Below, in pieces: positions 1 through 5,534 of a stretch of 10,681 bases of DNA (position 1 is the stretch's first letter; every line of letters starts with the position of its first letter). The notes beneath the pieces were generated by a model. That model searched no databases, was not told where the DNA came from, and saw only the letters and a program-made list of their open reading frames with translations. Both the position numbers and the translations under genes were made by a program. The DNA is taken from NCBI GenBank assembly GCA_030598425.1, contig JAUVPY010000041.1:1-10681 (forward strand), written 5' to 3'. Source of the stretch: Anaerolineae bacterium (GTDB lineage Bacteria; Chloroflexota; Anaerolineae; 4572-78; NAK82).

Positions 1-258
1 GCATTCTTGGGTGCAAGCGTAACACGACACGCACATCCAGACTGTATCGGTGTCCATTACCCGGTCGAATATCCCGGCACGCAGGGCGGCGACCATCCTG
101 CCTGGTGGGAAATCCATCAGGTAACCGAAGGGACACACGCCGCTGCACGTGCCGCATTGCAGACAGGCCCGGACACGTTCGCCATCCGCTACCTCGTACA
201 AGCTCGTGTAGAATTCCTTGTTGAATGAAGGAGTCTGAGAAACCGTGGTATCAGCCAT
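1..258 (-). CDS. HdrC-like 4Fe-4S dicluster protein, N-terminal part
   Basis: The gene starts at the ATG at 258-256 and runs off the left edge, so only 86 residues are visible. A strong Shine-Dalgarno (AAGGAGGTG) lies just upstream. Residues 32-43 read CLQCGTCSGVCP and residues 76-86 read CVSCYACTQEC: two CxxCxxCxxxC cluster-binding motifs about 44 residues apart, each expected to ligate a 4Fe-4S cluster. This spacing and the intervening RMVAALRAG segment are typical of heterodisulfide reductase subunit C and related electron-transfer subunits. It would pass electrons to a partner such as HdrB, which would lie outside the window. No signal peptide is visible, so a cytoplasmic or membrane-associated place is likely. 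The family assignment is firm; the pathway cannot be told from this fragment. Other relatives with the same motifs include subunits of Qmo, Tmc or glycolate-oxidase-type complexes. Confidence 0.9.
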   Translation of the reverse strand, partial: MADTTVSQTPSFNKEFYTSLYEVADGERVRACLQCGTCSGVCPFGYLMDFPPGRMVAALRAGIFDRVMDTDTVWMCVSCYACTQEC

Positions 259-552
259 TTATGGCACCTCCTTATGCCCTATTCCATGATGTGCAGCTTG
301 GGTTGTGATTATCTCCGGTGATAACCGAAAATTCGGTTTTGGCTTTGCCTGTGTCTTTCTATCAGATGCTTGGCGGGGGCCGCCTCGGGAGGCAACAGTC
401 AGCCAAAGAAAGTCGGGGACCGACTCTCCCAAAGGCTATCCTACTATAAGTTGGGGTGGCTGTCTATGGGGGAAGACCCTCTTCGGGTGGGGGGAAGTAC
501 CCTACCTATCCAGGCTGGTGAGGAAAAGAACATGCCCTCTGCTGACTAATTC
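259..552. other. Non-coding, hairpin-rich leader region
   Basis: No credible gene is seen: the open frames here lack ribosome binding sites and have unnatural composition. The stretch is rich in short stems, including AGTCGG-GGA-CCGACT at 411-425, ACCC/GGGT around 477-487 and a 16-bp dyad at 323-338. It lies upstream of the HdrC-like gene on the minus strand and could be its 5' leader. No known riboswitch consensus was recognised. Confidence 0.4.
323..338. promoter_or_regulatory. Dyad-symmetric site upstream of the HdrC-like gene
   Basis: The arms AACCGAA (323-329) and TTCGGTT (332-338) are perfect inverted repeats around a 2-bp centre. A GATAAT box on the minus strand (313-308) lies beside it, about 50 bp upstream of the HdrC-like start. 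An operator overlapping the promoter is possible, but no good -35 box was found and the assignment is tentative. Confidence 0.25.
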
Positions 553-700
553 GACAATGTCATGTCTCGCGTGACTCACCTTCCCGGAAGCTTCGGTGAG
601 ACCATGATTTGCACAAAGCCCAGCAGGTTCAGTTGGTCCTGACATTTGACGGCGATCCTCAAGCTTCCGGGAAGGTTTTCGGACCTAACATGACATTGTC
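553..700. mobile_element. 148-bp inverted-repeat element (MITE-like or IS remnant)
   Basis: The ends are perfect 13-bp inverted repeats, GACAATGTCATGT (553-565) and its complement (688-700). After a diverged spacer of 13 and 12 bp, a second perfect 15-bp inverted pair follows: CCTTCCCGGAAGCTT (579-593) and its complement (661-675). The roughly 67-bp centre has no coding sequence. Composite terminal repeats without a transposase suggest a non-autonomous element or the two fused ends of a deleted insertion sequence. No clear target-site duplication is visible. It ends 3 bp from the response-regulator stop codon and may also act as a transcript terminator. Confidence 0.65.
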
Positions 701-703
701 AAG

Positions 704-1363
704 CTAATCCCCGTCTATTTCGATGAGCCCTTTACGAATGGCGAATTTGATCAGCTCGGGCAGGCTCTGTAATTCCAGTTTTCGCATCATACTGGCCCGG
801 TGCTTCTCCACAGTTTTTGCGCTCAAGTGCAGCAACTCGGCCATCTCACGCGACGTTTTCCCCTCAGCGGCCAGGCGGAGGACCTGTTTTTCGCGCAGTG
901 TGAGGCTGTCGTAGCGCGACTGCGTTTGGTTTGGGGGCTGGGTTAGATAGTCTTCCAGAACGGCCTTGGTCACCGAGGGCGAGAGGAAAGCTTCACCGCG
1001 ATGCACCGCCCGGATGGCTACCAAGAGCTGTTGGGGTTCGCTCTCTTTCAGCACGTAGCCCAGGGCGCCAGCTTTAAGCATCGCAAAGAAGTACTCTTCG
1101 CGATCGTGCATGGTAAGGGCCAGGACGTTTACGTGAGGGGTGCGCTCTTTTATCTCCTGGGTGGCTTCCAGACCGCTCAAGTCGCCCATGGCAATGTCCA
1201 TCAACACAACATTTGGCTCGAGCCGGGTGGCCTGCTCGATAGCTTCCCAGCCGCTGCCTGCCTCGCCGACGACTTCGATGTCGTCGTGCCCTTCCAGCAG
1301 AGATCGAATGCCTGCCCGCACGAGGCTGTGGTCGTCAGCGATTAAGACTCGAATCTTGTCCAT
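704..1363 (-). CDS. NarL/LiaR-family response regulator
   Basis: A 219-residue cytoplasmic DNA-binding regulator that receives phosphate from the adjacent kinase. The receiver domain covers about residues 3-120: acidic pocket D10-D11, phosphoacceptor D56 (VLMDIAM), T84 and K106 are all present. A LuxR/GerE helix-turn-helix covers about 150-215, with LTLREKQVL at 154-162 and SAKTVEKHRASMMRKL at 181-196. Length and order match the NarL/FixJ family and nothing is missing. The start ATG at 1363-1361 is preceded by AGGTG, a modest ribosome binding site lying exactly at the edge of the inverted-repeat element that separates it from the kinase gene. It is probably co-transcribed with the kinase. The divergent ABC exporter is a plausible target, but this is inferred from position only. 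Confidence 0.95.
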   Translation of the reverse strand: MDKIRVLIADDHSLVRAGIRSLLEGHDDIEVVGEAGSGWEAIEQATRLEPNVVLMDIAMGDLSGLEATQEIKERTPHVNVLALTMHDREEYFFAMLKAGALGYVLKESEPQQLLVAIRAVHRGEAFLSPSVTKAVLEDYLTQPPNQTQSRYDSLTLREKQVLRLAAEGKTSREMAELLHLSAKTVEKHRASMMRKLELQSLPELIKFAIRKGLIEIDGD

Positions 1364-1370
1364 TGCACCT

Positions 1371-1453
1371 ACTGATCCGAAAACAACTATCTAAACCCCT
1401 TTGCGGCCCCATGGGATGCCCGAATTTGTTTAGTTCCATAGGTTCGGATCAGT
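1371..1453 (+). mobile_element. Short palindromic element, copy A
   Basis: The ends are perfect 11-bp inverted repeats, ACTGATCCGAA (1371-1381) and TTCGGATCAGT (1443-1453), with a weaker inner pair CTAAAC/GTTTAG. Its complement is about 90% identical to the element at 9015-9100 (roughly eight substitutions and one indel by eye). It fills nearly all of the gap between the kinase and regulator genes. The kinase stop codon TGA (complement of 1449-1451) lies inside its terminal repeat. A TA dinucleotide flanks the left end and TC the right. This fits a MITE of the TA-targeting IS630/Tc1 type with one decayed flank. Confidence 0.8.
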
Positions 1454-3326
1454 CGTTATGATCCAAGGGGACTTCGGCCAATACCAGGGTCCCGTTGCCC
1501 GGTCTGGACCCGACGTAGAATTTGCCGCCCAGCAAAGTGATACGTTCCTCCATGCCACGTAGACCCCAGGCGTGCTGCTGTTTCTGCATCACCAGGTCAG
1601 GGTCAAATCCGACGCCGTTATCCTCTACACGCACGATAAGCCGGTCGCCCTTTTTGGTGAGCGAGATGTTGGCCTTGTTGGCTTGAGCGTGGCGGGCGAT
1701 GTTGGTGACAGCCTCCTGGACAACCCGAAAGACGGCCGTCTCCACCTCGGCCGGCAATTGGTCTTTCAGCCCGGCAGCCCGGAGCTGCACCTGAACGCCA
1801 GCCGGCTCCAGGTATTTTTTGACCTGGCTGTGGAGCGCCAGGCCCAGGCCCAGGTCATCCAAGACCTCGGGGCGGAGATCGAAGATGAGACCACGCAAAT
1901 CGTGCAAGCTCTGGACGGCGATATTCCGCACGTTGGCCAGCTTCTCCTTACCGGTGACAAGATCAGCGGGAAGGCTGTTCTCGACGGCGTTTGTGGTCAT
2001 GATAACGGCGGTCAGTGATTGGCCGATCGTATCGTGCAGTTCGCGGGCCAGGCGCGTCCGCTCCTCCTCCTGCCCGGTCAGGACCTTGCCCAACAGTCGC
2101 TTGCACATAGCCTCCCGGCCCTCAAGTTGTTCATAGAGGGTGGCCAATTCGCGCGTACGTTCTTCTACCATCTCTTCCAGGGCTTCATTCCAACGACGGT
2201 GGTCTTCCAGGGTGGCATCCAGCCGCACCCGCATTTGCTCCAGATTAGCCGTAAGGCGAGCCACCTCGTCTATGCCGCCGCCGGGGAGAGTCACATCCAA
2301 GTTGCCGGCGGCGAATTGTGCCGAGACCTCATCAAGAGCCTGAATGGGCTGCAAGACCTGGCGTGTGATCAGCCACCACGTCACGAGCAAGGCAACGATC
2401 AGGGCCACCGCACCGCCCAGGAGTATCTGGCGGCGCAGATAGTTGACGGGGGCCATTACCTCACTGCTAGGCTGGCGGACAGCCACGCCCCACGGTGCGG
2501 CGCTCAGAGGGGCAAAGGCCAAGACTTCGTCAGTGCGCCTTACATCGGTCCCATCACCCGTGTGGCATCGGTGACAAGTGCCAACCGTCGGTTCTTGATT
2601 GTTTATCAGATTGGTGAATTGTTCGGTGTGGATGAGCTCGTGGTGAAGTTCCGGCAGACTGGAAGCCAGTATTGTCCCCTCGTGGTCAACGACTTCAATA
2701 TGGGCGGTGCCACCCGCGGTTGCCTCTGACAGAACTCCTTCCAGCCCCAATTGGTCGGCGACTATCTCTTCAACCAGTAGACCCTCGATCTCGCCTGTAG
2801 ATCCCGAGATGGGGGTGGTCAACAGGAAATAGGGTGTGTCTGAATTCGGCGGTTGGAGAAGACCTGAGACGTAGGCTGTGCCGTTTTCAAGAACCGGGCG
2901 AATTGCGGGGAAGTCAGAGAAGGGCTTTGAGAGAATCGCCTCGTCGAGGGGCTCTGTCCAAAGGACGTTTCCCTGGGCGTCGAGCCAATATAGGCGGCGC
3001 CCGTAGCTGCTCAATTGTAGTTGCGCATCTCGGAGGGTTGAAGCTGGACCTGATTGGGGAAGTTGGGATGGTTCCTTCAATTCCGGCTGAGCGGCGGTGG
3101 TTTCCAACAGGGCCCATGCCCCATTCAGCCGCTGGTCGAGTGAGGATGCGACCAGGTTGGCGATAGCTAACTGCTTCTCAAGACCCTGTCGCCGGCTGTC
3201 TTCAAGGGCCCGCAGACCCGTTATCCAGAACAATGCGAAGATTGCCAACAAGCCAGCTACAGTCAGCAGTTGGACGCGTCTCTGCAATCCTAGGTTCGTC
3301 AGCCAAGATAAGGCCCTGGTCGCCAT
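1449..3326 (-). CDS. Membrane sensor histidine kinase with haem-c motif in the sensor domain
   Basis: A 625-residue kinase of the NarX/LiaS class. In order: transmembrane helix about 18-38; extracytoplasmic Cache-like sensor about 40-298, ending in the typical APLSAAPWGVAVRQ segment; transmembrane helix about 301-320; HAMP about 321-375; a coiled coil to about 415; HisKA_3 with RELHDTIGQSL and phosphoacceptor H431; HATPase_c with N-box EAVTNIARHA (N542), DNGVGF (569-574) and GLRGM (588-592). The sensor contains CHRCH at 251-255, a perfect CxxCH covalent haem-binding motif on the outer side, which suggests haem-, redox- or gas-dependent sensing. The signal itself is unknown. The start at 3326 has only a weak ribosome binding site (GGGCGGTG); the sequence from residue 1 gives a sensible basic N-terminus. 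The stop lies inside the downstream palindromic element. It is first in an operon with the response regulator. Confidence 0.95.
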   Translation of the reverse strand: MATRALSWLTNLGLQRRVQLLTVAGLLAIFALFWITGLRALEDSRRQGLEKQLAIANLVASSLDQRLNGAWALLETTAAQPELKEPSQLPQSGPASTLRDAQLQLSSYGRRLYWLDAQGNVLWTEPLDEAILSKPFSDFPAIRPVLENGTAYVSGLLQPPNSDTPYFLLTTPISGSTGEIEGLLVEEIVADQLGLEGVLSEATAGGTAHIEVVDHEGTILASSLPELHHELIHTEQFTNLINNQEPTVGTCHRCHTGDGTDVRRTDEVLAFAPLSAAPWGVAVRQPSSEVMAPVNYLRRQILLGGAVALIVALLVTWWLITRQVLQPIQALDEVSAQFAAGNLDVTLPGGGIDEVARLTANLEQMRVRLDATLEDHRRWNEALEEMVEERTRELATLYEQLEGREAMCKRLLGKVLTGQEEERTRLARELHDTIGQSLTAVIMTTNAVENSLPADLVTGKEKLANVRNIAVQSLHDLRGLIFDLRPEVLDDLGLGLALHSQVKKYLEPAGVQVQLRAAGLKDQLPAEVETAVFRVVQEAVTNIARHAQANKANISLTKKGDRLIVRVEDNGVGFDPDLVMQKQQHAWGLRGMEERITLLGGKFYVGSRPGNGTLVLAEVPLDHND

Positions 3327-3385
3327 CGTTCACCGCCCATACGGTCGCCCTCGACGTGAAAGGAGAGGGGGACACCCCGCAGAGA

Positions 3386-3413
3386 ATTATATCACACATG
3401 AGCCGCACCTCAA
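3386..3413 (-). promoter_or_regulatory. Promoter for the kinase-regulator operon
   Basis: On the minus strand, a perfect TATAAT -10 box (3391-3386) is preceded by TTGAGG as -35 (3413-3408) with a 16-bp spacer. Transcription would start near 3379, about 50 bp before the kinase start codon. It is back-to-back with the plus-strand promoter starting at 3422, so one bound regulator could affect both. Confidence 0.65.
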
Positions 3414-3421
3414 ATTGGGTC

Positions 3422-3450
3422 TTGACACTCGTCTCGGCGTGTGTTATACT
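3422..3450 (+). promoter_or_regulatory. Strong sigma-70-type promoter for the leader ORF and ABC genes
   Basis: TTGACA (3422-3427), a 17-bp spacer and TATACT (3445-3450): perfect -35, one mismatch in the -10 and ideal spacing. The start of transcription would be near 3457, about 28 nt before the leader ORF. Such a strong promoter in front of a terminator fits control by attenuation rather than by promoter strength. Confidence 0.8.
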
Positions 3451-3484
3451 GGCTTTCGAAATCTCGTAAGAGGAGGTGGAATCA

Positions 3485-3580
3485 ATGCACTACGTTGGAA
3501 TGTTCCCTAGCATTTCACCGCGGCCACACGCTGACCGCGGCGTCGTGAACTTGGGGCGTAGTGCGTCCATCTACTGGTGA
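3485..3580 (+). CDS. Putative 31-residue leader peptide upstream of the ABC exporter
   Basis: ATG at 3485 follows a near-perfect ribosome binding site AGGAGGTGG (3471-3479) and lies just downstream of a near-consensus promoter. The peptide has 31 residues, starts MHYVGMFPSISPRPH, has prolines at 8, 12 and 14, and ends SIYW before TGA (3578-3580). There is no membrane segment or known domain. An intrinsic terminator follows 18 nt after the stop. This order (strong promoter, short well-translated ORF, terminator, multidrug ABC genes) matches leader-peptide attenuators such as Bacillus bmrB. The codons for P12-R13-P14 and D17-R18-G19 carry two copies of CCGCGG (3518-3523, 3535-3540). These can pair with each other or, alternatively, with the left arm of the terminator. 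It could instead be an independent small protein; no homolog was recognised. Confidence 0.6.
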   Translation: MHYVGMFPSISPRPHADRGVVNLGRSASIYW

Positions 3581-3597
3581 TTTGACATAAGATGCCG

Positions 3598-3629
3598 GGC
3601 CGTGGGCGTACCCGCTCACGGCCTTTTTT
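3598..3629 (+). terminator. Intrinsic terminator T1 after the leader ORF
   Basis: The left arm GGCCGTGGGCG (3598-3608) pairs with CGCTCACGGCC (3613-3623), giving an 11-bp stem with one G-U pair and a 4-nt loop. Six T residues follow at 3624-3629. This is a textbook Rho-independent terminator. It would end a short transcript of about 170 nt unless an alternative fold forms. The 3598-3605 part of the left arm can pair with 3518-3525 in the leader ORF (8 bp, one G-U). Confidence 0.85.
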
Positions 3630-3655
3630 CTGCCTCATCCGAGGGAATCGTATCG

Positions 3656-3696
3656 AAACGGCCGTGGGCTGCTTGACAGCAACTTCGGCCGTTTTT
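3656..3696 (+). terminator. Second terminator-like hairpin T2 just before the ABC gene
   Basis: AAACGGCCG (3656-3664) pairs with CGGCCGTTT (3686-3694), with an inner GCTG/CAGC stem (3668-3671 with 3677-3680) and a T run to 3696. It ends 7 nt before the ribosome binding site of the ABC gene. Its left arm repeats GGCCGTGGGC from T1, so the right arm of T1 (CACGGCC, 3617-3623) could instead pair with 3660-3666. The T run is short, so it may work as an anti-terminator partner or translation-control hairpin rather than a true terminator. Confidence 0.55.
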
Positions 3697-3716
3697 GCTA
3701 TGTGGAGGGGTTAACC

Positions 3717-5534
3717 TTGGCACTTGCTACCTCAACATCCTCGTACGATCTCAAAAACGCAGTTTCGTCCAATCGCCTGCGTGGGCTGTGGCGAATGATG
3801 ACGGGCTTTCGCCTGAAATACTTGGGGGCGACGCTCAGCCTGGCTCTGGCAGCGACATCGAAAACAGTCACCTACTTGTTGCTGCGCCATTACGTCGACG
3901 ACGTTTTGGGCCAGGGCGAGTCGGCAGGCACATTACTTTTGATCGCGCTGGGCTTTGTGGGCCTGGCCTTGTTTGAAGGCACCTTCACCTTCCTGAGCGG
4001 CCGGCTCGCGGCTCAGACGGCCGAAGGGGTTGTGCTGCGTTTGCGCAATTACCTGTTCGACCACATTCAACGCTTGTCCTTTACCTACCACGATCATTCG
4101 CAGACCGGCGAGTTGGTCCAGCGTTCGACCTCAGACGTCGATGCGCTGCGCCGCTTCTTTGCCGATCAGGCCATCGGGGTGGGGCGCATCGTTTTGCTGT
4201 TTGCGATCAACCTGACGGTTCTGTTGAACCTGAACTGGAAGTTGGCGCTCTTCTCCGTAATCGTGGTACCGCTGATCGTGCTTATTTCGGTCTTCTTCTT
4301 CAAGCGCGTATCAAAGGCGTACGAATCCTATCAGGAACAGGAAGCCACTCTCTCCAGCACCTTGCAGGAGAATCTGAGCGGCGTGCGGGTGGTCAAGGCC
4401 TTTGCCCGACAGGCTTACGAACGAGATCGGTTTGAAACGGACAACTGGGAGAAGTTCCAGCGCGGCCGGCAATTGCTGATGATGCACTCGCTGTATTGGC
4501 CAGTCACTGATATTCTGTGTGGCTTACAGATGCTGGCCGGTTTCTTCGTGGGCGCGCTGATGGCCATCAACGGCACGATTACGGTTGGCACTTACATGGC
4601 CTATACCGGTATGGTGATCTGGATCATCTGGCCCATGCGCAACTTGGGCCGGTTGATTGTGCAGATGTCAACCGGAATGGTGTCTTACGGGCGCGTGACC
4701 GAGATCATCGAAGAAGAGCGTGAACCACTGACCGCGGGCACGTACTCGCCGAATGGTGATCTGCGGGGAGAACTCGTCTTTCAGGACGTCTGCTTTGAGT
4801 ACGATTCGAGTAGCCCGGTGCTGAAGGAGATCAGTTTCCGCTGCGAGCCGGGCCAGGCCCTGGCTTTGCTGGGCTCTACCGGCTCCGGCAAAACGAGTCT
4901 GGTCAACCTGCTGCCGCGCTTCTATGAGTACACCGGCGGCAGCTTGACGCTGGACGGCGTAGAGCTTAGTGCTTACCCGCGTGAGTACTTGCGCCAGCAG
5001 ATCGGCATCGTCGAGCAAGAGCCATTCCTCTTCTCGCGCACCATCCGCGAGAACATCACCTATGGGGTAGGTCGGGACGTCTCCCAGGCCGAGATCGAAG
5101 CCGCCGCCCGGGCCGCTGCCATCCACGATGTGATTGCCACGTTCCCCGACGGCTACGACACCTTGGTCGGCGAAAAGGGGGTGACGCTCTCCGGTGGTCA
5201 GAAGCAGCGGGTGGTCATTGCACGCACGCTGCTAAGTGATCCGCGTATTCTCATCCTGGATGACGCGACGTCCTCAGTTGACGCCGGGACGGAGGGCGCC
5301 ATTCGCGCGGCATTGGAGGGGCTGATGCAGGGCCGCACTACCTTCATCATCGCGCACCGGATTCAGAGCGTGATGATCGCTGACTTGATCCTGGTGCTCG
5401 ACAAGGGACAGATTGTCCAAAAGGGTACCCACCAGGAACTTCTGGCGCAGCCGGGCATTTACCGGGAGATTTACGATTTGCAGACCCGCATTGATATCGA
5501 ACTGGAGAGGGAGGTGGCCAGTGTCGCACTATGA
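3717..5534 (+). CDS. ABC exporter half-transporter with degenerate ATP site (BmrC/TM287-like)
   Basis: A fused membrane plus ATPase half-transporter of 605 residues; it should pair with the next gene to export drugs or lipophilic compounds. The TTG at 3717 is preferred because GGAGGGG (3704-3710) sits 6 nt before it; the in-frame GTG at 3702 lies before that site and would add five residues. About six membrane helices lie within residues 35-312 and the ATPase domain covers about 350-595. Walker A is GSTGSGKT (386-393), the Q-loop is Q434, the signature is an intact LSGGQ (491-495), Walker B is ILILDD and the H-loop is H547. The residue after the Walker B Asp, normally the catalytic Glu, is Asp516. 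That marks the degenerate site of asymmetric heterodimeric exporters. The gene lies behind a leader ORF and two hairpins and overlaps the next gene by 14 bp. The substrate is unknown. Confidence 0.95.
   Translation: MALATSTSSYDLKNAVSSNRLRGLWRMMTGFRLKYLGATLSLALAATSKTVTYLLLRHYVDDVLGQGESAGTLLLIALGFVGLALFEGTFTFLSGRLAAQTAEGVVLRLRNYLFDHIQRLSFTYHDHSQTGELVQRSTSDVDALRRFFADQAIGVGRIVLLFAINLTVLLNLNWKLALFSVIVVPLIVLISVFFFKRVSKAYESYQEQEATLSSTLQENLSGVRVVKAFARQAYERDRFETDNWEKFQRGRQLLMMHSLYWPVTDILCGLQMLAGFFVGALMAINGTITVGTYMAYTGMVIWIIWPMRNLGRLIVQMSTGMVSYGRVTEIIEEEREPLTAGTYSPNGDLRGELVFQDVCFEYDSSSPVLKEISFRCEPGQALALLGSTGSGKTSLVNLLPRFYEYTGGSLTLDGVELSAYPREYLRQQIGIVEQEPFLFSRTIRENITYGVGRDVSQAEIEAAARAAAIHDVIATFPDGYDTLVGEKGVTLSGGQKQRVVIARTLLSDPRILILDDATSSVDAGTEGAIRAALEGLMQGRTTFIIAHRIQSVMIADLILVLDKGQIVQKGTHQELLAQPGIYREIYDLQTRIDIELEREVASVAL
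5508..5516 (+). promoter_or_regulatory. Ribosome binding site that fixes the second ABC start
   Basis: GGGAGGTGG inside the end of the first ABC gene, 4 nt before GTG at 5521. It decides against the earlier in-frame ATG at 5413, which would read 36 residues of unnatural sequence overlapping the first gene. Confidence 0.8.

Noticed and set aside
7..228. 73-residue open frame on the plus strand
   Set aside because: Antisense to the HdrC-like gene, whose two cluster motifs and strong ribosome binding site are clear.
305..574. 89-residue open frame on the plus strand
   Set aside because: No ribosome binding site, start within a hairpin region, composition not protein-like, and its end runs into the inverted-repeat element.
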